A stretch of DNA of 64,000 nucleotides from positions 1 to 64,000 of the forward strand of contig SKRM01000009.1 in NCBI GenBank assembly GCA_007118495.1, in the 5' to 3' direction. Position numbers and translations under genes: made by a program. Below, in pieces: positions 43,598-52,134 of the stretch (position 1 is the stretch's first letter; each line of letters begins with the position of its first letter). The notes under the pieces were generated by a model, which worked only from the letters and a program-made list of their open reading frames with translations, was not told where the DNA came from and made no database searches. The stretch is from Bacteroidales bacterium. GTDB lineage: Bacteria > Bacteroidota > Bacteroidia > Bacteroidales > UBA7960.

Positions 43598-44980
43598 ATG
43601 TTGTTTAGAACAGAGCATGATACCCTCGGACCGGTGCAGGTGCCGGCAGAAAAGTACTGGGGCGCCCAAACTCAGCGAAGCATTGAAAATTTTCCCATTG
43701 GCGACGAAAAAATGCCACGGGAGATTATTATGGCCTTTGCCATTCTCAAGAAGGCTTCGGCTATTGTAAACAGTAAGCGGGGGTTGCTCCCGGATGAACT
43801 GGTTGATCCCTTACTACAGGCTTGTGACGAAATTGTCAATGGCAGGTTTGATGATCAGTTTCCATTGGTGGTATGGCAGACGGGTAGCGGTACACAAACC
43901 AATATGAATCTCAATGAGGTGATCGCCAACCGTGCTCATGAGATTATGGGTGGGCGTCTTGATGATAGGGTGAAAAAGGTACATCCCAATGACCATGTGA
44001 ATAAATCGCAGTCATCAAATGATACCTTCCCTACGGCCATGCATATGGCTGCCTATACCTTTATTGCCGACAAGACCATTCCCGGATTAAAACTGTTGCG
44101 TGACGAACTGCAAAAAAAAGCAGTTGCATTTGCTGATGTTGTGAAGATTGGGCGTACCCATCTGATGGATGCCACTCCTTTGACACTTGGGCAGGAATTT
44201 TCAGGCTTTGTTTCACAGTTAGATCATGGAATAAGGGGCTTGGAAAAAACCCTCGACCATTTGAAAGAACTCGCTCTGGGCGGGACAGCAGTGGGCACGG
44301 GTATCAATGCGCCCAAAGGTTTTGATGTGGATGTGGCTGGAGAAATAGCCAGGCTTACCGGTAAACATTTTATCACCGCCCCAAACAAATTTGAAGCTTT
44401 GGCTGCCCATGATGGGGTAGTGCAAACAAGCGGAGCATTCAAGACCCTGGCGGTGAGTCTTATGAAAATTGCAAATGACATAAGGATGCTGGCGTCAGGA
44501 CCCCGCAGTGGTATTGGTGAATTGATGTTGCCTGCCAATGAACCGGGAAGCTCCATTATGCCTGGCAAAGTAAACCCTACGCAGTCGGAGGCTCTGACTA
44601 TGGTGGCTGCCCAGGTGGTGGGTAATGATGCTGCCATTACCATTGGAGGCATGAATGGGCATTTTCAGCTCAATGTCTTTAAGCCCATGATGATTTATAA
44701 CCTGTTGCAATCTGCAAAGCTTTTGGCTGACGCTTGTGTGTCTTTTGCCGGGCGGTGTGTGAGCGGAATAGAGGCGAACCGGATGCAAATCAATACGCAT
44801 CTTGAAAGATCGCTCATGCTTGTTACTGCGCTGAACCCCCATATCGGATACGATAAAGCTGCAAGTATTGCCAAATTGGCCCATCAGGAGAACCTGACAC
44901 TCAAAGAGGCGGCAATCAAACTCGGGTTGGTTTCAGAAACTGATTTTGATCGCTGGGTTGACCCGGCTACAATGATCTAA
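43598..44980 (+). CDS. fumC: class II fumarate hydratase
   Basis: A 460-residue iron-independent fumarase, homotetrameric, of the aspartase/fumarase superfamily. Start is ATG 43598 ([28 protein letters not shown]), the canonical FumC opening; an in-frame ATG 30 bases earlier has no family match. Active-site regions: [18 protein letters not shown] near 97-115, [21 protein letters not shown] near 130-150, [16 protein letters not shown] near 187, and the mobile loop [16 protein letters not shown] near 316-331. It probably shares a transcript with the class I gene and ends at a strong bidirectional terminator. Confidence 0.97.
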   Translation: MLFRTEHDTLGPVQVPAEKYWGAQTQRSIENFPIGDEKMPREIIMAFAILKKASAIVNSKRGLLPDELVDPLLQACDEIVNGRFDDQFPLVVWQTGSGTQTNMNLNEVIANRAHEIMGGRLDDRVKKVHPNDHVNKSQSSNDTFPTAMHMAAYTFIADKTIPGLKLLRDELQKKAVAFADVVKIGRTHLMDATPLTLGQEFSGFVSQLDHGIRGLEKTLDHLKELALGGTAVGTGINAPKGFDVDVAGEIARLTGKHFITAPNKFEALAAHDGVVQTSGAFKTLAVSLMKIANDIRMLASGPRSGIGELMLPANEPGSSIMPGKVNPTQSEALTMVAAQVVGNDAAITIGGMNGHFQLNVFKPMMIYNLLQSAKLLADACVSFAGRCVSGIEANRMQINTHLERSLMLVTALNPHIGYDKAASIAKLAHQENLTLKEAAIKLGLVSETDFDRWVDPATMI

Positions 44981-45022
44981 AAAAAATGGCTGTCCTGTTA
45001 TTCCGGGACAGCCATTTTTTTT
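44979..45022. terminator. bidirectional rho-independent terminator, fumC and gldN
   Basis: TGGCTGTCC (44987-44995) pairs with GGACAGCCA (45006-45014). The stem is flanked by A-runs on the left and an 8-T run on the right, so it can end fumC on + and gldN on -. It sits in the 54-base convergent gap. Confidence 0.9.
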
Positions 45023-45034
45023 GTACTTGCCATA

Positions 45035-45877
45035 TCAGTAGTGCCAGAGATCCATTTCAAAGTTGCGGATCATTTCTCTGATTCTTTGCCCTTCAAGCAA
45101 AGCGTCAATGGGGTCTTCAAAATATTCGCTGATCACCCTGTTGTCTGGTCTTTCTTCACGGTAAATCGTGGCGTTGAAAAAGCGGCGGACAAAAAAGTCG
45201 TCAAATGATATGCGCTGGGCGCTATTCATTCTGTTGTAAACCGGAGCATTGGCCAAAACCTGGCGGGTTTCAGGAAAATAGACCCAAAACAGGGGCTCAA
45301 ATCCAAGAAATTCGCCGGTTTGGTCATCGGTCACCTCACGTGCAGGAGAAATACCAATGATGCGCACATCAAGCATCCCTCTGCGGCTGTCAATGAACCA
45401 TTCTTCCTTGATCCTCCAGCGAATAACCTCACTTGGCTCAAAAGGGATGGTGACAGTGGTGGGTGTTGTTTCGCCATCTTGCATAAAACTCACTGTCCGG
45501 CTGAACCTGCGAAATAGTTCTCTCGGAGGTATGGGGTCATCCTGAAAGTTCTCATCATCAACCCCATAAGCCCTCACTTCGCCTGCCAAAATGGCTTCTT
45601 GCAATACCTGCATGAGGCTTTTGTATTGTCCGGTAGGCTCTTCGGGGAAATACAGGGGCTGGTTGATCTTTTCTCTGACGTCAATAACCTGCCAGATCCT
45701 TTTTGACCACAGGATATCAGCTTCTCTCACGTAAGGCAGCTCTACGGGGGTACGTTCTTCAACAGCCCTGCGCTCGTAAAAGCTGTCACGGGGCCTTTCC
45801 CTTTCTTCCTGCTGTGCACTTAGTGGCAGGCTGAATAAAAGACCGATGGCGGTTAAGCAGATGATGTATTTTGTCAT
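45035..45877 (-). CDS. gldN: type IX secretion protein GldN/PorN
   Basis: 280 residues from ATG 45877 (MTKYIICLTAIGLLFSLPLSAQQ), a clear signal peptide; the ATG at 45892 would add five residues. The mature protein is the periplasmic partner of GldK in the ring structure of the type IX secretion machine. Family features: VLWSKRIWQVIDVREKINQPLYFPEE-like segment near residue 48-70, FRRFSRTVSFMQDGE near 120 and VLANAPVYNRMNSAQRISFDDFFVRRFFN near 200-228. It is the last gene of the porP/K/L/M/N-type operon and precedes the bidirectional terminator. Confidence 0.95.
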   Translation of the reverse strand: MTKYIICLTAIGLLFSLPLSAQQEERERPRDSFYERRAVEERTPVELPYVREADILWSKRIWQVIDVREKINQPLYFPEEPTGQYKSLMQVLQEAILAGEVRAYGVDDENFQDDPIPPRELFRRFSRTVSFMQDGETTPTTVTIPFEPSEVIRWRIKEEWFIDSRRGMLDVRIIGISPAREVTDDQTGEFLGFEPLFWVYFPETRQVLANAPVYNRMNSAQRISFDDFFVRRFFNATIYREERPDNRVISEYFEDPIDALLEGQRIREMIRNFEMDLWHY

Positions 45878-45905
45878 TGGTGTTCCTCCCATGGTTTAAG
45901 CTTCA

Positions 45906-47495
45906 TTAATTGATGGTGAAAGCGATGGCTCCAAGATTTCTTGTGGTACCATCTGCACCGGGTTGGGTTATAATATCCCTGAATGTGATTTCTTGCCCGC
46001 TGCGGGCATTGTTGATTACGCCGATCATTTCTTGTGTGAATGCGCCACTGTTTGATGCATATGACCTGAATTCACCTGCAATGGTTGTGGTCATCCTGAA
46101 AGAGGCTATATTAAAGCTCATATCAAAGTCAAAGTTCTCCATACGTGGTACAATTCTGCCGGCAGCCACTAAAACTTGTCTGTCAATTCTTCCCTCACGT
46201 CGTCCGGCAATGTATGCTACAGGGTCAGGTACTATTCTGGCCCTGAACTGGCTGACGCCCATATTGCGGGTTTCATTCCCTACCAATGCGTTCACAGTGA
46301 CCGTTACCTCAGTGGTGCCAGGTTGTACTTTTACTATATACCTTCCGTCAGCCTGACGGGAGAGTGTGGCTCCCGATGAGATGGTTGGACGGAGGTTTTC
46401 TGTGGGTATACCGGGGGCAGAGAGTGACACGGGGTTATCGACCCCGATATAGAATACATTCATTCTGTCGGCTGACACTGTGGCTGTTGGTCTTTCGACT
46501 GTATATTGTGTTGAGAAACGGTGTTCTTCAACCACACCAGCTGGTGAGGTAACACGAATTACACCGCTGTGCTGCCTGCTGCCCGGGGTATTTGCCGGAA
46601 CCCTGAGCCGGCCAACACCGCCCGATACAGGAATGCGCCCGATGCCATCCACCACAACCTCAGGGTTTTGGCGGGTATCGTAGGCTGCCACAAAGACTTC
46701 TGCTTCGTAATAATCGCCCACCATCACAATCTGGCTGCGGGGAACCACCCTGGCGGCAATTTCATCAAAACGGAAATCACCGGCTGTGATAAGTTCGTAA
46801 AGCATACTGATGGCATCAAATTCTGCATTTTTGACTTCGGTAATCAGCCTGTTCAAATTGGTGGCTACTGCCACAGAAATCACCCTGTCAAAGGTGAGTT
46901 GCTGCCAGGTCACTGACCTGCCCTGGAGATAGAATGGGCCTTCAACTTCGAGCCCAAGCTCAATGGATTGGTTGTGGCCCTTCATGATGCTGTCAACTTC
47001 ACTTTTAAAGCTGTTAATCATATCTTTCAGTATGTATGCCCTTGTGCCGGGTCCTCCGGCCCGGTCGGCCGGATCAAGACTGTTCTCCACCAGCCAGAAG
47101 CGCGAAGAAATACTGTAGTTGTCTTTCCGCTTTGAGTCCATGAGATCCAGTGTGTCGGCCTCTTCAAAGGGTATGTTGTTGACCCTGGCCAGCATTTCGG
47201 TTCTGTTGTCGAGGATGTAATTCACCAATGAATCAGCCAGATTTTTTACATAAAGGGCCTCACCGTGAAAAGGATAAACGTGTTGGTCCGAAAAAAGCAG
47301 TCGCTGCTCATTGAAGTCGTCATACACCATGTTCACCTTCATCTCAAAATTCCTGTTGGTTTGCTCAATGCTCTTGTTGATCAATGGAAATGAATCAAGT
47401 ACCTCCACCGATACGTTCAGGGCCATGAGAGCCAGGAAGATGATATACATCAAACCGATCAGCTTCTGCCTGGGGGTTTGTTTTCCACCTGCCAT
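45906..47495 (-). CDS. gldM: type IX secretion motor protein GldM/PorM
   Basis: A 529-residue bitopic inner-membrane protein. One N-terminal helix (about 12-32, QKLIGLMYIIFLALMALNVSVEVL) packs with GldL, and four periplasmic domains reach toward the outer membrane. Seen are the family N-terminus MAGGKQTPRQ, the LDSFPLINKSIEQTNRN neck, and later repeated Ig-like parts such as VYIGVDNPVSLSAPG near 345 and GRIVPRMENFDFDMSFNI near 450. GldL-GldM form the proton-driven rotary motor powering secretion and gliding. It lies 50 bases after gldL and 13 bases before gldN. Confidence 0.97.
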   Translation of the reverse strand: MAGGKQTPRQKLIGLMYIIFLALMALNVSVEVLDSFPLINKSIEQTNRNFEMKVNMVYDDFNEQRLLFSDQHVYPFHGEALYVKNLADSLVNYILDNRTEMLARVNNIPFEEADTLDLMDSKRKDNYSISSRFWLVENSLDPADRAGGPGTRAYILKDMINSFKSEVDSIMKGHNQSIELGLEVEGPFYLQGRSVTWQQLTFDRVISVAVATNLNRLITEVKNAEFDAISMLYELITAGDFRFDEIAARVVPRSQIVMVGDYYEAEVFVAAYDTRQNPEVVVDGIGRIPVSGGVGRLRVPANTPGSRQHSGVIRVTSPAGVVEEHRFSTQYTVERPTATVSADRMNVFYIGVDNPVSLSAPGIPTENLRPTISSGATLSRQADGRYIVKVQPGTTEVTVTVNALVGNETRNMGVSQFRARIVPDPVAYIAGRREGRIDRQVLVAAGRIVPRMENFDFDMSFNIASFRMTTTIAGEFRSYASNSGAFTQEMIGVINNARSGQEITFRDIITQPGADGTTRNLGAIAFTIN

Positions 47496-47545
47496 AATAT
47501 TCGGGTTCTATTTGGTTGTTTTGTTTGAAGTCAAACAAAAACGTA

Positions 47546-48430
47546 TTATCGGTTTACATTGAAATTCATTGCGGAAAGCATGTTTCCGTAAACATTGTTG
47601 AGTGCCTTGATGTTACCGGTGAGCCTTTCCATCTCATCTTTGTATTGTTTGGCACTGTCAGCCGACGATCCCAGGCTGTCAACCACTGACTTGAGCGCAT
47701 CACGGTATTCTTGTGAAGACTCTGCATTGGTAGTTGCAGCTTTCATTTGTAGTTCGTAAGCAGTATTCAGGGCCGACAGATTACGGGTAAGGTTCTCGGT
47801 AGCATGCGCTCCTTCTTTCGCCTGGCTTGCAGATTGTCTGTAAGCGTCACTCATATCATTCAATGAGCTTACTGCATTTTTCAGGTTTGAATTGTACTCT
47901 TCAGACAAACTCAGATCGTGCTTCAGGTATTCGGCCTTGTTTTTATAAGACTGACTCAATTCCATTACAGATTTGGATGCGGTTTCCATATTCTGTATGT
48001 ATTGGTTTGTCGCAATGGTGGCATTGGAAATATCGGCAAGTCTGGCAGCATTATCGCTGAGGTTGCGCAATCCACGCCCCAGGTTGTTGATAAGCTCTGG
48101 TCCGATGTCGGCCTCTTCCATCAACTTGTCAAGGTTGCTTGACAGTGTTATATGCTGTGATCCGCCAACCGCTCTTCTCTGGGTTGGAAAATCAGATTCA
48201 ATTCCTGCCAGTTCGGGATAAACCAGACTCCAATCGGGTTCTTCGTGAATATCTTCAAATCCTGAAAAGAAAAACACCACAACCTCTGTCAACATACCTA
48301 TTGTAAGGGCAATATCGGCGAAGGGCCAGTGCATGATCTTGAACAATGCGCCAAGGATAACCAGAGAGGCACCCCATCCATACAATCTGGACATGAAAAT
48401 CTTCCATGTTTTATTCTTTGAAAACTTCAT
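47546..48430 (-). CDS. gldL: type IX secretion motor protein GldL/PorL
   Basis: A 294-residue inner-membrane protein with two helices near the N-terminus (about 16-36, YGWGASLVILGALFKIMHW, and about 38-58, IALTIGMLTEVVVFFFSGFE). The Glu inside the second helix (GMLTEVVVF) corresponds to the proton-pathway residue of GldL. The rest is a long cytoplasmic helical tail, with NLGRGLRNLSDNAARLADIS near 110 and long Ser/Asn/Ala-rich coiled-coil stretches, ending NNVYGNMLSAMNFNVNR. It pairs with gldM next door. Confidence 0.97.
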   Translation of the reverse strand: MKFSKNKTWKIFMSRLYGWGASLVILGALFKIMHWPFADIALTIGMLTEVVVFFFSGFEDIHEEPDWSLVYPELAGIESDFPTQRRAVGGSQHITLSSNLDKLMEEADIGPELINNLGRGLRNLSDNAARLADISNATIATNQYIQNMETASKSVMELSQSYKNKAEYLKHDLSLSEEYNSNLKNAVSSLNDMSDAYRQSASQAKEGAHATENLTRNLSALNTAYELQMKAATTNAESSQEYRDALKSVVDSLGSSADSAKQYKDEMERLTGNIKALNNVYGNMLSAMNFNVNR

Positions 48431-48452
48431 CTGTCAATGGTTTTTGTTTTGA

Positions 48453-49757
48453 TTAATAAACGTTTGAAGCTCCGCGACGGCCATCATCCCTGTCACGTCC
48501 CGGATAGGTCTGCACACTGCGAAACCCAATGTATGATTTGGTTGAATCCTGGTATTCGTAGGCCCGGGTGCTAACCTGCAGGTAATACCCGATGTCTTTC
48601 CATGATCCGCCGCGAATTACCTTGCGCTTGAGTGAGGGGGGGTCGTCCTCCCTGGCTTCGTATTGGTAGTCGGGGCTTAGGTCATGGGCAAAAATGTAAA
48701 ATGACTCATCATAGGCATTCCTTGTCCATTCAGACACGTTGCCAGCCATGTCATACAAACCGTAATCATTTGGGGGATAATGCCCGACAATGACTGTGTA
48801 TAATCCACCGTCATCGGCGTAGTTTCCGCGAAGGGGTTTGAAATTGGCCAGAAAACATCCCTCTGCGTTTCTTAAATAAGGTCCACCCCACGGATAGGGG
48901 CTGTGGGCAAGTCCGCCACGAGCCGCATATTCCCACTGGGCTTCTGACGGAAGTTCAAAGTCCATGGCGAATGGCATATCCTGGCTTACAAGGTATGAGT
49001 TAAGGTATTGGGTGCGCCATACATTGAAGGCAGTGGCCTGCACCCAGCTGACACCAACTACGGGGTAATGGTCGTAGGTAGGATGCCAGAAATACATTTT
49101 GGTCATGGGCTCGTTATAGGAGTAGGTAAAGTCTCTGATCCACGCCAGGGTGTCGGGATAGATGGCTGTTTCGTGCTCCCTTACCAGTTCACTGCGGGGA
49201 ATATCCCTTTCTCTGGCTGCCCTCTGGATATCTACGGTATAGTAGCGGTAGATGAGGCGCCTGGTATCAATTTCTCTGCGGCGGAAAAATCTTTCCTGTT
49301 CAGGGAGATAAAGCTCTGACAATATGTCTCTTTCATCCTCGCCATCCCAGCGGATTCTTGGACGCCAGTTCAACACTGGTGGGTCAAGTGGCATGCCATA
49401 GTCGTCTTCAAAAAAGGCAAAGTCATCATTGAAGTCGGCAAGCAGACTTCTTGCCAGTGAGTCACGCACCCAATGTACAAACTGCCTGTACTGGTTATTG
49501 GTGATTTCTGTTTCGTCCATATAGAATGCGGGCAGCGAAACTGTTCTGGATGTGGCATTTTGTCCGTAGGCAATATCCTGGTCGGATGGCCCCATGGTGA
49601 AACTGCCCATGGGGATGAAAACCATTCCTGGTGGGTCTGCGTAAAAGGCATCCGGTCTGTTTTGGACGCCAATCAGGTGACCGCGGTCACCTCCGCCGAT
49701 AAGCCCACAACCAGTAAACAGGAACGCTGCAAAAACAGCAAGAAAAAAGTTTTTCAT
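48453..49757 (-). CDS. gldK: type IX secretion lipoprotein GldK/PorK
   Basis: 434 residues from ATG 49757, giving MKNFFLAVFAAFLFTGCG with lipobox Cys 17; the ATG at 49781 would put eight extra residues before the signal. The body is a formylglycine-generating-enzyme (sulfatase-modifying factor) fold without known catalysis in this role: PPGMVFIPMGSFTMGPSDQD near 42-60, YMDETEITNNQYRQFVHW near 82, VVGVSWVQATAFNVW near 250, FELPSEAQWEYAARGG near 285, MAGNVSEWTRNAYD near 355, and a final VIRGGSWKD...GFRSVQTYPG. With GldN it forms the large periplasmic ring attached to the outer membrane. It lies 22 bases before gldL. Confidence 0.96.
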   Translation of the reverse strand: MKNFFLAVFAAFLFTGCGLIGGGDRGHLIGVQNRPDAFYADPPGMVFIPMGSFTMGPSDQDIAYGQNATSRTVSLPAFYMDETEITNNQYRQFVHWVRDSLARSLLADFNDDFAFFEDDYGMPLDPPVLNWRPRIRWDGEDERDILSELYLPEQERFFRRREIDTRRLIYRYYTVDIQRAARERDIPRSELVREHETAIYPDTLAWIRDFTYSYNEPMTKMYFWHPTYDHYPVVGVSWVQATAFNVWRTQYLNSYLVSQDMPFAMDFELPSEAQWEYAARGGLAHSPYPWGGPYLRNAEGCFLANFKPLRGNYADDGGLYTVIVGHYPPNDYGLYDMAGNVSEWTRNAYDESFYIFAHDLSPDYQYEAREDDPPSLKRKVIRGGSWKDIGYYLQVSTRAYEYQDSTKSYIGFRSVQTYPGRDRDDGRRGASNVY

Positions 49758-49842
49758 GGTAGTTGAGGTTATGATGGCCATTTTTTCATTTCAAAGTCAA
49801 AATTCCGGTCTGTCAGACCGTCTTGCATTTGGAAGTGCAAAA

Positions 49843-50793
49843 TTACAAAAATCTTATATTTCTCTGAATTTCTTGTATTTTATCAAAATCCAGGTCAAAA
49901 CAATACTGCAGCATGACCTCATGACTGCCGTAACTTCTGCCCATTGAACCCAGAGGTGAAGTGGTCACGTCATAAGAGTAGCCTATGCTGATTTGGTCAA
50001 GACTGACTCCAAGCATGAAAACCACGGCATCCTGAGGTCTATAACTAACGCCGCCCCAAAAGCGGTTATTGTACGTAACCATTGTATTAATATCCAATTG
50101 CATCGATGAAAGATCGGTTTTTACAAGTACCGACGGGCTGATCACATATGCTGGATTGGCTGGCCAGCTTATATGATATCCCCCTGTTGCGTAAATATGT
50201 CTTCTGAGGGCAAAACTGCTCTCACCCAGATTACCCCGTGCCTCTCTGAGTTGTGATATGGAGATGCCGGCCCATGCCTCATCGTCAAGCAGGAAAAATC
50301 CGCCAATGGCAAAATCGGTAAAGATGTGGTTCTCTTCACCGCCAATGAGGGCAGGATCACCGGGATCAAGGGGATTTAACGAGGCAAAATCAATGCGTTT
50401 GTCCATAAAGCCTGCCTGGGCGCCAATGCCCAGCCTGCCGGGCCCCAGGGGCATATGATAGGCATAGCTTAATTTAACACCAACGGTGGTCTCAGGACCA
50501 ATCTGATCCTGAAGCAGGCCCAATGCAAGTCCGCCCCTGAGCAGGGGTATGGGGGCGTCTACATTGAGGCTATATGTTTCGGGGCTAAGTTTGTTTCCCT
50601 GTTCATCGCGAAATCCGACCCATTGCTGACGGGCCAGGGCCGTAGCGCATATGGCGTTACGCAGTCCGGCCATACCAGGGTTTATCCCCATGTTGTTGAA
50701 CATATTATGGCTGAACTGGACTTCCTGCTGTGCCTGCACATTGGCTGATAAAGCCAATAAAATGGTCAGGGCAATGAGGATCCTGGTTTGCAT
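49843..50793 (-). CDS. PorP/SprF-family outer-membrane protein
   Basis: A 316-residue predicted beta-barrel of the PorP/SprF family. Signal peptide MQTRILIALTILLALSANVQAQQ is followed by the family opening QFSHNMFNNMGINPGMAGLRN (about 28-48), QQWVGFRDEQG near 58, GLGLLQDQIGPET-type turns near 95 and an aromatic-ended final strand (SYGSHEVMLQYCFDLDF). In Porphyromonas the order porP-K-L-M-N is the same as here, and PorP links secreted or surface proteins to the machine. It is the first gene of the type IX operon; a -7 box TACTTTTG lies 80-87 bases upstream. Confidence 0.93.
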   Translation of the reverse strand: MQTRILIALTILLALSANVQAQQEVQFSHNMFNNMGINPGMAGLRNAICATALARQQWVGFRDEQGNKLSPETYSLNVDAPIPLLRGGLALGLLQDQIGPETTVGVKLSYAYHMPLGPGRLGIGAQAGFMDKRIDFASLNPLDPGDPALIGGEENHIFTDFAIGGFFLLDDEAWAGISISQLREARGNLGESSFALRRHIYATGGYHISWPANPAYVISPSVLVKTDLSSMQLDINTMVTYNNRFWGGVSYRPQDAVVFMLGVSLDQISIGYSYDVTTSPLGSMGRSYGSHEVMLQYCFDLDFDKIQEIQRNIRFL

Positions 50794-50872
50794 TGAAAGC
50801 GGATTAAAAATGATTTTGTAATATTTTGAACGTAAAAATGTTCAGATTATTGACATACTGTTTATAAACGCC

Positions 50873-50880
50873 CAAAAGTA
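50873..50880 (-). promoter_or_regulatory. TAnnTTTG -7 box of the type IX secretion operon
   Basis: TACTTTTG on the - strand, giving a leader of about 70-75 bases before the PorP-like ATG. No clean -33 TTG is seen. Confidence 0.5.
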
Positions 50881-50907
50881 CATAAAATTCCATAGTTTAT
50901 TGAGGGT

Positions 50908-50927
50908 GCCGGCAGGCGGATACCGCC
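50908..50927. repeat. GC-rich hairpin after the arginase-fold gene
   Basis: GGCGG-ATA-CCGCC (50915-50927), preceded by TGCCGGCAG, lies 3 bases beyond the stop of the arginase-like gene. It may end that transcript ahead of the type IX promoter, though no strong U-run follows on the - strand. Confidence 0.45.
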
Positions 50928-50929
50928 GC

Positions 50930-52117
50930 CTAAACAAATTTTTGGTATACCTGCCACCATTTGTCGGGGATTTCGTTCTGGCATGCTTCCTGATAGTCGC
51001 TATATGAACAGGGAACCAGAAAGTGTCTTTCATATTTGCTGCGGAGCTTTGGGGGGCAGGGCACTTCCATCCACCAGCGGTCACTTTTTTTACTCTTGTA
51101 AAAATGTATCTTATTTTGGAACTCCCTGATTGACACGACATATTTTATATAATCTGCTGAGTCTTTCAAGTGCTTGTCAGGAAAATCATGCTTGCGATTG
51201 TAATAGCCGTCTATAAAATACCAGATCATTTGAGCAACCAGATGTGCGGTTTGTTCTCCGTTGTCAAAGGCAGGATTAAGTTCATAAAACCCAATGGAGC
51301 TCACCTTGTCGCTAAGCCCTGCATAACGAACAATCTGGCACGCTTCTTCGCCATAAAAACCATTGGGCGATGCCTGCATATTGGCTGGTGCATCCGATTG
51401 CCTGATGCTTGAAACGTCAAAGCTTACCAGGTCAGCATTCCTTACAATGGGCTCTACTTGCTCCAATTGACCTCTCACCATGCCCAGGCGATATACATCG
51501 AAATAGAGTTTTTCCATGAGTTCAATGGCATCCTGGTCAACAAAATAGGTCTGGTATCCGATATTGGTGTAATTAAAGAGATAGTTGGGCTTTCTGGTGA
51601 GGATGGTGCTCAGGTAATTCTGGTGATTGATGGGTTCATCCTTTTGCATGCCTATGTCAAAACGTGAATCTATTGACACAATGTTGATGATTTGTCCCAG
51701 AGATTCGTAAGCCTGGTAGTTTGCATAGGTAAGGTCTTGACCCCCTCCGATTATCACGGGTGTAATGTTTTTTTCAAGCAAATATGTGATTGCTGTTTTG
51801 AGGGCAAAATAGGTGTCAGAAACACTTTCTCCTGCCCTGATGTTTCCAAGGTCGGCTATGCGGGGGGTATGGGGTCCCCTGAACAGACGGTAAAGGTATT
51901 TCCTGACATATGCCGGAGCCAGTGCGCACCCTTCATTGCCAGGCGCATGACGGTCATCTTCTACACCTATGATGGCCAGATCGGCTTCATCAAGATTGGG
52001 GAACCCATTTTCTATATCATTGATGGCAATGAACCTCCCCATGGCGAGGGGGTGTCTGATAGAGTCGGACAAGATTTCTTTCTTGTCAAGGGGTTGTAAA
52101 AAATCTGAAATATGCAT
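50930..52117 (-). CDS. arginase/formimidoylglutamase-fold protein with altered metal site
   Basis: 395 residues from ATG 52117 (MHISDFLQPLDKKEIL); an upstream in-frame TTG at 52126 is rejected. The ureohydrolase fold is recognisable: LAIIGVEDDRHAPGNEG near 47-63, VIIGGGQDLTYANY near 117-130, IVSIDSRFDIG near 142-152, LVSFDVSSIRQSDAPA near 230-245 and IGFYELNPAFDNGEQTAHLVA near 270-290. The manganese ligands are changed: family GGxHD reads GGGQD, DAHxD reads DSRFD, and SFDxDxxDP reads SFDVSSIRQSDAP. It therefore probably does not catalyse the usual hydrolysis. It lies 17 bases after topA and directly upstream of the type IX operon. Confidence 0.85.
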   Translation of the reverse strand: MHISDFLQPLDKKEILSDSIRHPLAMGRFIAINDIENGFPNLDEADLAIIGVEDDRHAPGNEGCALAPAYVRKYLYRLFRGPHTPRIADLGNIRAGESVSDTYFALKTAITYLLEKNITPVIIGGGQDLTYANYQAYESLGQIINIVSIDSRFDIGMQKDEPINHQNYLSTILTRKPNYLFNYTNIGYQTYFVDQDAIELMEKLYFDVYRLGMVRGQLEQVEPIVRNADLVSFDVSSIRQSDAPANMQASPNGFYGEEACQIVRYAGLSDKVSSIGFYELNPAFDNGEQTAHLVAQMIWYFIDGYYNRKHDFPDKHLKDSADYIKYVVSIREFQNKIHFYKSKKSDRWWMEVPCPPKLRSKYERHFLVPCSYSDYQEACQNEIPDKWWQVYQKFV

Positions 52118-52134
52118 AGGGCCCAAAAAACAGT

